A stretch of 64,000 nt of DNA from Phocoena phocoena (Eukaryota; Chordata; Mammalia; Artiodactyla; Phocoenidae), in assembly GCF_963924675.1 (NCBI RefSeq), contig NC_089220.1:88911168-88975167 (forward strand). The letters run 5' to 3'. This document shows positions 12,489 to 23,898 of the stretch, piece by piece. The position numbers and the translations under genes were made by a program. A model generated the notes under the pieces. The model was given only the letters and a program-made list of their open reading frames with translations, was not told where the DNA came from and did not search any database. Positions within the stretch are counted from its first letter, which is position 1, and each line of letters opens with the position of its first letter.

Positions 12489-12849
12489 AAAAATGGTACC
12501 AATGAATCTACTTGTAGTGCAGGAATTGAGATGTAGACATAGAGAATAGACGTGTGGACACTGGGGTGGAAGGGGAGGGTGGGACGAATTGCGAGATTAG
12601 GTTTGACATAAATACAGTACCATGTGTAAATAGATAGCTAGTGGGAACCTCCTGTATAGCACAGGGAGCTCAGCTCAGTGCTCTGTGACAACCTAGATGG
12701 GTGGGATGGGGGTGGGGTGGGAGGGAGGTCCAAGAGGGAGGGGATATAGGCATACATATAGCTGATTCACTTCAATGTACAGCAGAAACTAATACAACAC
12801 TGTAAAACAGTTTTACTCCACTAAATATAAAATAAATTAAAAATAAAAT
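12489..12849 (+). other. L1-A 3' UTR and A-rich tail (long form)
   Basis: G-rich stretches at 12555-12600 and 12690-12745, then 'agctgattcactt', 'cagcagaaactaatacaaca' and the tail 'aaatataaaataaattaaaaataaaa'. This is the long form of the 3' end, unlike L1-B and L1-C. Confidence 0.85.
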
Positions 12850-12859
12850 CTAGTCTCTT

Positions 12860-13822
12860 AAGCAACTTTGAAGTTTATAATACAGTATTGTTGACTATAA
12901 TCACTACGCTGTGCATTAGATCTCTAGAACGTATACATGTGTAGTTGGAAGTTTGTGCCCTTGAATAATGTCACTCTAATTCCCCCTTTTCCAAGCTGCT
13001 GGCAACAACCATTCTAATTTCTGTTTTCATAAATTTGGCTGTATAAGATTCTACATGTATGGGACATCATGCAGTGTTTGTCTACCTCTGGGTGACTTGT
13101 CTCACTTAGTATGATGTCCTCAAGGTCCAATCATGTTGTCACAAATGGCAGGATTTTCTTCTTTTCCATGTCATATAATATTGCATTATATATAATATAT
13201 ATATTTTTTTATATATAGTATATATATTGCTTTTTAAAAAATCCGTTCATCCATTGACAGCCACTTAGTTTGTTTTCATGTCTTGGCTATTTTGATAATG
13301 CAATGAACACATGAGTGCATTTATCTCCTCAATATACTGTTCTAGTTTAGTTCAGATGTACACCCAGAAGTGGGGTTGTAAATCATGATAGTTCTATTTT
13401 TAGTTTTGTGGAGGAACCTCTGCTGTTTTTCATAGAGGCTACAATGATTTGAATTCCCACCAACAGTGTATAAGGGGTTCCCTTTTCTCTACATCCTCAA
13501 TGACAAGTTATCTCCTGTATCCTTGATGTTAGTCATTGTATATGATGTGAGGTGGTATCTGTGGTTTTGATGAATTTCCCTGATGATTGGTGACGTTGAG
13601 CATCTTTTCAAATATTTGTTGGCCCTCTGGATGACTTCTTTAGAAGTAAGTCTGTTTTGTTCCTCCCTGCATTTTTAATTGGATTACTTGGGGGGGTTTT
13701 GTTGTTATTATTGAGTTGTATGAGTTTTTGTGTGTATTTTAATTTAAACTCATTATCTGATGTATGATTTGCAGATACTTTCTCTCATTCCATAGTTGCC
13801 TTTTCATTTTGTTGATTGTTAC
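12860..13822 (-). mobile_element. Old L1, 3' end of ORF2 and 3' UTR, antisense
   Basis: Read on the minus strand this gives the familiar L1 ORF2 end ('atttgtgacaacatg', 'ccttgaggacatcatactaa') and, nearer 12860, the 3' UTR start ('ttgctaagagactag' in related copies). The sequence is highly diverged. It contains an AT microsatellite (13185-13229). This older copy was the target of the L1-A insertion. Confidence 0.7.
13185..13229. repeat. (AT)n-rich low-complexity stretch
   Basis: Alternating AT with T interruptions inside the old antisense L1. Confidence 0.85.
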
Positions 13823-14090
13823 AGGCCAGTTTCCTTAGATGTAGATGCAAAAATTCCCAGTAAAATACTAACAAACTAAATATACCAACTATAAAACCAT
13901 CATAAACAGAACCAAGCATTATTAATCCCCAAAACACAAAATTGGTTTAATTAAATAATATAGCATATTAATAGATAGAAAGCTAAAAACCACACAATTA
14001 TGTCAATGGAGAAGAAAACGTTTGTTAACATGCAAAAACCCTGCATGGTAAAAATGCTCAATAAACATGCAATAGAAGGGGACTTCACCC
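13823..14090 (+). mobile_element. Old L1 ORF2 reverse transcriptase fragment
   Basis: It reads 'acaggccagtttccttagatg' then 'tagatgcaaaaattcccagtaaaatacta', a diverged copy of the reverse transcriptase stretch seen at 7400-7700 and 20580-20640. The orientation flips relative to the neighbouring pieces. Confidence 0.6.
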
Positions 14091-14289
14091 TGATAAGGAA
14101 CATATATGCTTTTTCATTTCACTGATTATTTCCTTTGCTGTGTAGAAGCTTTTGAGTGTGAAGTATATAGTCCCAGTTTTCTATTTTGGTTTTGTCACCT
14201 GTGATTTTGGTGTCATATCTACGAAATCATTGCCAAGACCAATGTCAAAAAAGTTTTCCCCTGATTTCTCTGAGGTGTTTTACAGATCC
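14091..14289 (-). mobile_element. Old L1 ORF2 fragment, antisense
   Basis: Text such as 'tttgctgtgtagaagctttt' is the reverse of the L1 ORF2 stretch 'aaaagcttttgcacagcaaa' seen in the sense direction at 8870 and 11725. No frame is kept. Confidence 0.6.
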
Positions 14290-14671
14290 AATTCTGTATT
14301 TGTCTTGCTTACAAATGGAATATTGTTTAGCCTTAAAGCGGAGGCAGGTCCCGTCATTTGGGACAACATGAATAAGCATACAGACATTGTGATAAGTGAA
14401 ATAATCCAGTTACAGAAGGACAAATATTGCATGATTCCACTTATACGAGGTTTCTAAAACAGGCTAAGTCATAGAAGCAGAGAGTAGAATGATGGTGGTT
14501 GTCAGGGGCTGGGGGGAGGGGGAAGTGCGAAACTGTTCTTCAGTGGGTATAAAGTTTTTTTACTCAAGGTGAATAAAGCTATGGCTAACAATATGGAATT
14601 GTGAATTTTATAATATGTTAAAGGAATGGAGTTTACATGAAGTGTTCATTTCAAAAAAACTATAAAGCAAC
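14290..14671 (+). mobile_element. Old L1 3' end, plus strand
   Basis: It has the end of ORF2 ('tggaatattgtttagcctta', 'acaacatgaataagcatac') and a 3' UTR with a G-rich stretch at 14505-14525. The same 3' UTR seems to continue at 15786, after the inserted pair of young L1 tails. Confidence 0.65.
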
Positions 14672-15249
14672 CTGTGTTCATCATCGGATGAATGGATAAA
14701 GAAGATGTGGCACATATACACAATGGAATATTACTCAGCCTTAAAAAGAAATGAAATTGAGCTATTTGTAATGAGATGGATAGACCTAGAGTCTGTCATA
14801 CAGAGTGAAGTAAGTCAGAAAGAAAAAGACAAATACCGTATGCTAACACATATATATGGAATTTAAGGGGAAAAAATCTCATGAAGAACCTAGGGGTAAG
14901 ACAGGAATAAAGACGCAGACCTACTGGAGAACGGACTTGAGGATATGGGGAGGGGGAAGGGTGAGATTTGACAGGGCGAGAGAGAGTCATGGACATATAC
15001 ACACTAACAAACGTAGTAAGGTAGATAGCTGGGGGGAAGCAGCCGCAAGGCACAGGGATATTAGCTCGGTGCTTTGTGACAGCCTGGAGGGGTGGGATGG
15101 GGAGAGTGGGAGGGAGGGAGACGCAAGAGGGAAGACATATGGGAACATATGTATATGTATAGCTGATTCACTTTGTTATAAAGCAGAAACTAACACACCA
15201 TTGTAAAGCAATTATACCCCAATAAAGATGTTTAAAAAAAAAAAAAAAA
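14672..15249 (+). mobile_element. Young L1 3' end, copy 1 of a head-to-tail pair
   Basis: A 5'-truncated L1 with the last ~50 codons of ORF2, a 3' UTR with two G-rich stretches (14938-14965, 15090-15130), the ending 'caccattgtaaagcaattat', AATAAA at about 15222, and an A tail (15233-15249). It is preceded by 'aaaaaactataaagcaac' (14654-14671), which recurs with one change after copy 2. Confidence 0.85.
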
Positions 15250-15776
15250 AGAAGATGTGGCACATATATACAATGGAATATTACTCAGCCATAAAAAGAA
15301 ACGAAATTGAGTTATTTGTAGTGAGGTGGATGGACCTAGAGTCTGTCATACAGAGTGAAGTCAGAAAGAGAAAAACAAATACCGTATGCTAACACATATA
15401 TAAGGAATCAAGAAAAAAAAATGGTCATGAAGAACCTAGGGGTAAGATGGGAATGGAGACACAAACCTACTAGAGAATGGACTTGAGGATGTGGGGAGGT
15501 GGAAGGGTAGGTTGTGACAAAGTAAGAGAGTGACATGGACATATATACACTACCAAATATAGAAAAGATAGCTAGTGGGAAGCAGCCGCATAGCATAGGG
15601 AGATCAGCTCGGTGCTTTGTGACTACCTAGAGGGGTGGGATAGGGAGGGTGGGAGGGAGGGAGATGCAAGAGGGAAGAGATATGGGAACATGTGTATATG
15701 TATAACTGATTCACTTTGTTATAAAGCAGAAACTAACACACCATTGTAAAGCAATTATACTCAAATAAAAATGTTT
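15250..15776 (+). mobile_element. Young L1 3' end, copy 2 of a head-to-tail pair
   Basis: It starts directly after the A tail of copy 1 with 'gaagatgtggcacatatata', which matches copy 1 from 14701, so its start is only ~30 bases inside that of copy 1. It then runs in parallel to the same 3' end with scattered differences. After it comes 'aaaaaactataaaggaac' (about 15779-15796), the right-hand partner of the sequence before copy 1. Confidence 0.85.
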
Positions 15777-15785
15777 AAAAAAAAC

Positions 15786-17965
15786 TATAAAGGAACATGG
15801 GAATTTCTGGAGGTGGTCAATATGGTTAGTGCCTTAATGTAGTGGTAGTATCATATGGGTATGTATATATACAATCTCAACAAAAGGTATACACTAAATG
15901 TGTGCAATTTTTGTGTATCAATTTTATTTCAATAAAGCTAGAAAGGAGCATATATGAAAACAAAAATAAATAAATAAAAATAAACCAGTGGAATACAATA
16001 GAGAACCCAGAAGCAGACCCACACAAAAACAGTGAATTGATATTTGACAAAAGAGCCAAGGCAGTTCATTGGGGAAAGAACAGTCTCTTCAACAAATGCT
16101 AAACTGCTAGTTATAAAATTAACAATTTCTGGGGATGAAAAAAATTGCTGCTGAACAATTAGACATCCATACGCAAAAAAAAAAAAAAAAAGGGAAGGAG
16201 AAGGAAAAGGAGGAAGAAGCAGCAGCAGCAGAAGCTAACTTATACCTTTCACAAAATAATTCAAAATGATCGCAGATCTAAATATAAAATGTAATACTAT
16301 AAAACTTCTAGAAGAAATCACAGGAGACAATCTACACGACCTTGAATTTGGCAATGAGTTTTTAGATACAACAACAAAAGCAGAGGCAATAAAAGAAAAA
16401 ATTGATGTACTGGACATCATCAAAATTTAAAACTTTTGCCCTTCAAAAGTTAGTGCTAAGAGAATCAAAAGACACAGACCAGAAGAAAATATTTGTAAAC
16501 CGATACATATGATAAAGGACTTATATCCAAAGTATACAAAGAACTCTTAAAACTCAACAGTAAGAAAACAACAAACAAAAATTTTTAAATGGGCAAAGGA
16601 TCTGGACACCCACCAAAAAAATACACAGGTGGCAAATAAGCATATGAAAAGATGTTCAACAATGCTTGTCATAGGGAATTGCAAATTAAAATGAAAATAA
16701 GATATCAGTACACATCTATTAGGATGGCTAAAATTCTAAAAGAAAATTGAAACAAAAAAGACAATACCAAATGTTCGTGAGGATGTGGAGCAACAGAACT
16801 CTGTTCCCTGATGGGTGTGGATGAAAAATGTTACAGCCACTTTGGTAGACAGGTTGACAGCTCCCTACCAAAGTAAACATACTCTTACAATGCAGTCCAG
16901 CAACCACACTGCTATGTATGTGTCCATCTGAATACTTATGTCATACAAAAACCTATACACAGATTTCTATAGCAGGTCTATTCACATTTTCAATAATAAG
17001 AAGTGACCAAGACTTCTTTGAATGGGTGAACAAATAAACAAACTGGTATATCTATATAATGGAATATTATTTAGTGATAAAAATGAGCTATAAGCCATGA
17101 ATGCATTGAAGAACCTTAAGTATATATTACTGAGTGAAGGAAACCATTCTGAATGACTAAATATGGTATGATTCCCGTTATATAACATTCTGGAAAAAGC
17201 CAAAACTATTTAGACAGTAGAATGATCAGCAGCTAGTAGAGGGTGTGGGGATGGGAGATGGTGAGGCACAGGAGATTTTTAGGGCAGTCAAATTATTTTG
17301 TAAGACATAGTAATAGTGGTTACAAGACATTATACATTTTTCGAAATCCATAAAACTTTACAGCACAAACATTGAATCTTAATGTGTGCAGTTATTAAAA
17401 AAAATATTTAGGAGATTGAAGGATCCAAGGAAGGACTGTGAACTGTGAGAAGACAGTCAGTGTCACAAATGTATGAAACAACCTAACTGAAGGAGTTGGG
17501 GGCAGGGGAAAGGCACTGACCTATTAACTTTGGAAATGAGTGGAGCCTGTAAGATTAAAAGCAAAAACAACTGTCCATGAGCAACTGTATTGGGGTTTAT
17601 AAAGTTGTCTCCTACAGCACAGGTTAAAAATTCTGATACTGCAATACATGTATACTGGAACTGGGCAGTAATGTAAATGAATAGTTCATGGTGGGAATCA
17701 GTTTTCTGACTGTTAGAGTGAGTTTGCAGGTAAGAAAGTGGCGGAAGCTACAATGATCTCTGTGGTAATAATGAATAGAGCTGGAGACATCAGTATAAAC
17801 TCATGTTTAGCTTAACACAGATACAGGTAGTTAAACATAGTTACGCATATGTCTACATAATACAAAAACATATATAACAGATTAACTTATGCATTAGTAT
17901 TTCCTTGTTCTGTCAATTGAAATAGAATAGAAGCAATGATTCTATGAATCTATTAAGAACAGAAG
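15786..17965 (+). mobile_element. Old L1 (3' UTR tail, then ORF2 and 3' UTR of a second copy)
   Basis: Bases 15786-15945 finish the 3' UTR begun before 14671. From about 15985 a diverged ORF2 C-terminal part follows ('cagaagcagacccacacaaa', then an equivalent of the C-terminal domain up to ~17100), then a long old-type 3' UTR from ~17200. The 3' UTR breaks off at about 17965, where L1-C is inserted, and picks up again at about 23011. A GA/AGC-rich simple stretch lies at 16175-16225. Confidence 0.65.
16172..16230. repeat. A-tract followed by GGA/AGC-rich simple sequence
   Basis: A run of 18 A is followed by GGGAAGGAGAAGG-type purine sequence and four CAG/AGC units, inside old L1 ORF2 text. 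It may be a later simple-repeat expansion. Confidence 0.7.
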
Positions 17966-18057
17966 ATCCACCAGAGGGCAGACAGCAGAAGCAAGAAGAA
18001 CTACAATCCTGCAGCCTGTGGAACAATAACCACGACAAGATGAAAAGGCAGAGGGCT

Positions 18058-18941
18058 ATGTACCAGATGAAGGAACAAGATAAAACCCCAGAAAAATAAC
18101 TAAATCAAGTGGAGATAGGAAAAATTCCAGAGAAAGAATTCAGAATAATGATAGTGAAGATGATCCAGGCCATCAGGAAAAGAATGGAGGCAAAGATCGA
18201 GAAGATGCAATAAATGTTCAATAAAGATCTAGAAGAATTAAAGAACAAACAGAAATGAACAATATAATAACTGAAATGAAAAATACACAAGAAGAATACA
18301 ATAGCAGAATAACTGAGGAAGAAGAACGGATAAGTGACCTGGAAGACAGAATGGTGGAAATCACTGCTGTGGAACAGAATAAAGAAAAAAGAATGAAAAG
18401 AAATTAAGACAGCCTAAGAGAGTTCTGGGACAACATTAAACGCAAAAACATTCACTTTATAAGGGTCCCAGAAGGAGAAGAGAGAGAGAAAGGACCTTAG
18501 AAAATATTTGAAGAGATTACAGTCGACAACTTCCCTAACAGGGGAAAGGAAATAGCCACAAAAGTCCAGGAAGTGCAGAGAGTCCCATATAGGATAAACC
18601 CAAGGAGAAAGATGCCAAGACACATAGTAATCAAACTAGCAAAAATAAAAGACAAAGAAAAATTATTGAAAGCAGCAAGGGAAAAATGACAAATAATATA
18701 CAACGGAACTCCTATAAGGCTAACAGCTGATTTCTCAGCAGAAACTTTACAAGCCAGAAGGGAGTGGCATGGTATAATTAAAATGATGAAAGGGAAGAAC
18801 CTAGAACCAAGATTACTCTACCCAGCAAGGATCTCATTCAGATTCGATGGAGAAATCAAAAGCTTTGCAGACAAGCAAAAGCTAAGAGAATTCAGCACCA
18901 CCAAACCAGCTCTACAACAAATGCTAAACGAACTTCTCTAA
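18058..18941 (+). pseudogene. L1-C ORF1 remnant
   Basis: ATG 18058 matches the start used by L1-B. Early stops occur (for example in 'aaataactaaat' near 18095), and several more follow. Coiled-coil text and the RRM-like part (read around 18400-18610, ending VQRVPYRINPRR-like) are recognisable in shifting frames. TAA at 18939-18941 is the family stop. Confidence 0.85.
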
Positions 18942-18999
18942 GTGGGAAACAAAAGAGAAGAAAAGGACCTACAAAAAGAAACCCAAAACAATTAAGAAA

Positions 19000-21900
19000 A
19001 TGATAACAGGAACATACATATTGATAATTACCTTAAACATGAATGGATTAAATACTCCAAGCAAAAGACACAGGCTTGCTGAATGGATACAAAAACAAGA
19101 CCCATCTATATGCTGTCTACAAGAGACCCACTTCAGACCTAGGGATACATATAGACTGAAAGTGAGGGGATGGAAAAAGATATTCCATGCAAAAGGAAAT
19201 CAAAAGAAAGGAGGCATAGCAATACTCATATCAGATAAAATAGACTTTAAAATAAAGAATGTTACAAGAGACAAGGAAGGACACTATGTAAGGATCAATC
19301 CAAGAAGAAGATATAACAATTATAAATCTATATGCACCCAACAAAGGAGCACCACAATACATAAAGCAACTGCTAACAGCGCTAAAAGAGGATATCGACA
19401 GTAACACAATAATAGTGGGGGACTTTAACACGTCACTTACACCAATGGACAGATCATTAAACAGAAAATTAATAAGGAAACAGAAGCTTTAAATGACATG
19501 ATAGACCAGATAGATTTAATTGATATTTATAGCACATTCCATCCAAAAACAGCACATTACACTTTCTTCTCAAGTGCGCATGGAACTTTCTCCAGGATAG
19601 ATCACATCTTGGGTAAAAAATCAAGCCTTAGTAAATTTAAGAAAATTGAAATCATATCCAGAATCGTTTCTGACCACAATGCTGTGAGATTAGAAATCAA
19701 TTACAGGGAAAAAATGTAAAAAACAGAAACACGTGGAGGCTAAACACTACATTACTAAATAACCAAGAGAACACTGAAGAAATCAATGAGGAAATAAAAA
19801 AATACCTGGAGACAAATAACAATGAAAACACAACAATCCAAAACCTATTGGATGCAGCAAAAGCAGTTCTAAGAGGGAAGTTTATAGCTATATAAGCCTA
19901 CCTCAAGAAACAAGAAAACTCTCAAAAAAACACTCTAACCTTACATCTAAAGGAACTAGAGAAAGAAGAACAAATGAAACCAAAAGTTAGGAGAAGGAAA
20001 GAAATCATAAAGATCAGAGTGGAAATAAATGAAATAGAAACAAAGGAAATAGCAAGGATCAATAAGACTAAAACCTGGTTCTTTGAGAATATAAACAAAA
20101 TTGGTAAACCTTTAGCCAGACTCATCAAGAAAAAGAGAGAGAGGACTCAAATCAATAAAATTAGAAATGAAAAAGGAGAAGTTACAACAGACACCTCAGA
20201 AATACAAAGCATCCTAACAGACTACTACCAGCAACTCTATGCCAATAAAACAGACAACCTGGAAGAAATGGACAAATTCTTAGAACGGTATGACCTTCCA
20301 AGACTGAACCAGGAAGAAATAGAAAATACGAAGAGACCAATCACAAGCAATGAAATTGAAACTGTGATTAAAACTAATCCAACAAACAAAAGGCCAAGAC
20401 CAGATGGCTTCACAGGTGAATTCTATCAAACATTTCGAGAAGAGCTAACATCCATCCTTCTCAGAGTCCTCCAAAAATTTCAGAGGAAGGAACACTCCCA
20501 AACTCATTCTATGAGGCCACCATTACCCTGATACCAAAACCAGACAAAGATATTACAAAAATAGAAAATTACAGACCAATATCACTGATGAATACAGATG
20601 CAAAAATCGTCAACAAATACCAGCAACAGAATCCACCAACACATTAAAAGGATCACACACCATAATCAAGTCGGATTTATCCCAGGGATGCAAAGATTCT
20701 TCAATATATGCAAATCAATCTATGTGATACACCATATTAACAAATTCAAGAAGAAAAACCATATAATCATCTCAATAGAGGCAGTAAAAGACTTTGACAA
20801 AATTCCACACCCATTTATGATAAAACCTCTCTAGAAAGTGGCATAGAGGGAACCTACCTCAACATAATAAAGGCCATATATGACAAATCCACAGCAAACA
20901 TCATTCTCAATGGTGAAAAACTGAAAGCATTTCCTCTAAGATCAGGAACAAGACAAGGATGTCCACTCTCATCACTATTATTCAACATAGTTTTGGAAGT
21001 CCTAGTCATGGCAATCAGAGAAGAAAAAGAAATAAAAGGAATACAAATTGGAAAAGAAGTAAAACTGTCACTCTTTGCAGATGACATGATACTATACATA
21101 GAGAATCCTAAAGATGCCACCAGAAAGCTACTAGAGCTAATCCATGAATTTGGTAAAGTTGCAGGATACAAAATTAATGCACAGAAATCTCTTGCATTCT
21201 TATGCACTAATGATGAAAAATATGAAATAGAAGTTAAGGAAACACTCCCATTTACCATTGCCACAAAAAGAATAGCATACCTAGGAATAAACCTACCTAG
21301 GGAGACAAAAGACCTGTATGCAGAAAACTAAGACACTGATGAAAGCAATTAAAGACAATACCAACAGATGGAGAGATATACCATAATCTTGGATTGGAAG
21401 AATCAACATTGTGAAAATGACTATACTACCCAAAGCAATCTACAGATTCAATGCAATCCCTATCAAATTACTGATGGCATTTTTTATGGAACTAGAACAA
21501 AAAAATCTTAAAATTTGTTTGGAGACACAAAAGACCCTGAATAGCTAAAGCAGTCTTGAGGGGAAAAAAACGGAGCTGTAGGAATCAGACTCTTTGACTT
21601 CAGACTATACTACAAAGCTACAGTAATCAAGACAATATGGTACTGGCACAAAAACAGAAATATAGATCAATGGAACAAGACAGAAAGCACAGAGATAAAC
21701 ACACTCACCTATGGTCCACTAATCTATGACAAAGGAGGCAAGGATATATAATGGAGAAAAGACAATCTCTTCAATAAGTGGTGCTGCGAAAACTGGACAA
21801 CTGCAGGTAAAAGAATGAAATTAGAACACTCCCTAACACCATACACAAAAATAAACACAAAATGGATTAGAAACCTAAATGTAAGACTGGACACTATAAA

Positions 21901-22794
21901 ACTCTTAGACGAAAACCTAGGAAGAATACTCTTTGATGTAAATCACAGCAAGATCTTTTTGGATCCACTTCCCAGAGTTATAAAAATAAAAACAAAAATA
22001 AACAAATGGGATCAAATGAAACTTAAAAGCTTTTGCAAAGCAAAGGAAACTACAAACAAGATGAAAAGAGAACCCTCAGAGTGGGAGAAAATATTTGCAA
22101 ATGAATCAATGGACAAAGGATTAATCTCCAAAATATATAAGCGGCTCATGCAACTCAATATTAAAAAAAAACCAACAACCCCATCCAAAAATGGGCAGAA
22201 GACCTAAATAGACATTTCTCCAACGAAGACTTACAGATGGCCAAGAAGCACATGAAAAGCTGCTCAACATCACTAATTATCAGAGAAATGCAAATCAAAA
22301 CTACAATGAGGTATCGCCTCACACCAGTTAGAATGGGCATCATCAGAAAATCTACAAACAACAAATGCTGGAGAGAGTGGATAAAAGGGAACCCTCTTGC
22401 ACTGTTGGTGGGAATAAATTGATACAGCCACTATGGGGAACAGTATGGAAGTTCCTTAAAACTAAAAATAGAAATACCATATGATCCAGCAATCCCGCCA
22501 CTGGTCATATACCCTGGGAAAACCATAATTCAAAAAGACACATGCACCCCAATGTTCATTGCAGCACTATTTACAATAGCCAGGTCATGGAAGCAACCTA
22601 AATGCCTACTGACAGACGAATGTACAAAGAAGATGTGGTACATACATACAATGGAATATTACTCGGTCATAAAAAGGAATGAAATTGGGTCATTTGTAGA
22701 GATGTGGATGGATCTAGAGACTGTCATACAGAGTGAAGTAAGTCAGAAAGAGAAAAACAAATATCATATATTAACGCATATATGTGGAACCTAG
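19000..22794 (+). pseudogene. L1-C ORF2 remnant; FADD motif retained
   Basis: Endonuclease: NMNGLNTPSKRHRLAEWIQ and CCLQETHFRPRD from ATG 19000, later FSRIDHILG and SDHNAVRLEI (19498-19719). The linker with a Z-like part is at 19974-20531 ([12 protein letters not shown]). The reverse transcriptase is in two frames, with the catalytic FADD at 21074-21085 ([15 protein letters not shown]). Thumb and C-terminal parts are at 21815-22207, 22237-22422 and 22552-22794. Frame breaks occur near 19320, 20530, 20830, 21330 and in the 21480-21600 stretch. The product cannot be made, despite the intact catalytic motif. Confidence 0.9.
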
Positions 22795-23010
22795 AAAAAT
22801 GGTACAGGTGAACCAGGTTGCTGGGCAGAAATTGAGACAGAGATGTAGAGAACAAACGTATGGACACCAAGCGGGGAAAGCGGCGGGGGGTGGGGGTGGG
22901 GGTGTGATGAATTGGGAGATTTGGATTGACATGTATACACTGATGTGTATTAAATGGATGACTAATAAGAACCTGCTGTTTAAAAAAATAAAATTGAAAA
23001 GAAAAAAAGA
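22795..23010 (+). other. L1-C 3' UTR (short form)
   Basis: G-rich stretch at 22870-22905, then 'taataagaacctgctgttta' and an A-rich end with AATAAA-like text at 22986. Same short form as L1-B. Confidence 0.8.
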
Positions 23011-23580
23011 ATGGATGTAACATGCACACCTAACATTCAGATCTTGATTTCTAATACCAGTTTCCAATAAAAAGAACCAGGGATCTTTGGAGAAATAGTT
23101 TATTCTAGGACTTAGGCAGGAAATATACAAGAAGAGCCTACAGTATCTTGCAGTGCCAGGAAGTAAAGGACACAAACAAAACAAAACAAAAATACAATGA
23201 TGGGAGAATGTCAAAGGAGACAGGAGCCAACTATAAGTGTCCTCAGTAGCCAAAATCATAATAATTTGAGCAAGAAAATAAAATAACATTGGAGTATAAC
23301 CCAAAGTATAAAATGAATATCCGTGAGTCAGTATTGATAAAAGTAATGATTGCATAAATAACTAAATGGAGAAGACATGTACAGAAGCATGCCAAATAAT
23401 TTTATGTAAATATTTTTCCCTCAAGAAGATATGGCATAACTCCCCACTCCTTAAGTGTGGGCTGTGCATAGTGACTTATTTCCAAGAAGTACAATAAGAA
23501 AAAGGGGAAATAGGAGTAACTTTACAGTGGAGAAACCTAGCAAATATTTTCTCATCCAGGTGATCAAGGTTAACATCAGG
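23011..23580 (+). mobile_element. Old L1 3' UTR, continuation
   Basis: Text such as 'ttccaataaaaagaaccagg' and 'ctccccactccttaagtgtg' fits the long 3' UTR of old mammalian L1 (L1M type). It continues the copy interrupted at 17965 by L1-C, and is itself interrupted at about 23580. Confidence 0.6.
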
Positions 23581-23898
23581 GGGTGGCGGTGGGCGAAATT
23601 GATGAAGCGGGTCAAAAGGTAAAACTTTAAATGAATAAGTAACAGGAATATAATGTACAGCATGTTGACTATAGTTGATGATATTGGATTGTATATTTGA
23701 AAGTTGCTAACAGAGTAGATCTTAAAATTTCTTACCACAAGGAAAAAAGAAAAGTTGTATGTGGTGATAATATTAACCAGACTTATTGTGGTAATCATTT
23801 AGCAATATATACAAATATCAAATCATTATGTTATATGCCTGAAACTAATACAATGTCAATTACATCTCAATTAAAAAAAGATTTATTAGTGGGAAAAA
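23581..23898 (+). mobile_element. Small L1 3' UTR fragment nested in old L1 3' UTR
   Basis: An insert of about 320 bases carrying a different L1 3' UTR ('gttgactatagttgatgata', 'gcctgaaactaatacaatgt') and an A-rich end. Flanking text is 'aaggttaacatca' (from about 23567) and 'aaggttaatatca' (from about 23899), a near-perfect target-site duplication. Confidence 0.75.

Larger units (their letters stand above)
378..12859 (+). mobile_element. L1-A: near full-length LINE-1, split by L1-B
   Basis: The outer element has a 5' UTR (from 388), ORF1 remnant (1838-2720), ORF2 remnant in two parts (2776-3926 and 9844-12488) and a 3' UTR ending in an A-rich tail near 12849. The ten bases CTAGTCTCTT lie immediately before it (378-387) and after it (12850-12859), a perfect target-site duplication for one insertion. 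Without the nested L1-B its length is about 6.6 kb, right for a complete mammalian L1. The right flank belongs to the antisense 3' end of an older L1, so this insertion landed in an existing repeat. Multiple stops and frameshifts show it is inactive. Confidence 0.9.
17966..23010 (+). mobile_element. L1-C: 5'-truncated LINE-1 nested in an old L1 3' UTR
   Basis: It begins within the 5' UTR at the block 'ccaccagagggcagacagca', equivalent to about 4750 in L1-B, so about 90 bases of 5' UTR remain. ORF1 (18058-18941), ORF2 (19000-22794) and a short-form 3' UTR follow, about 5.0 kb in all. Old L1 3' UTR lies on both sides, which shows nesting. I see no clear target-site duplication. ORF2 is the least decayed of the three long copies, but still has several frame breaks. 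Confidence 0.88.

Noticed and set aside
13183..13232. AT palindrome as a possible origin or cruciform element
   Set aside because: Simple AT microsatellite within an old L1, with no further structure.
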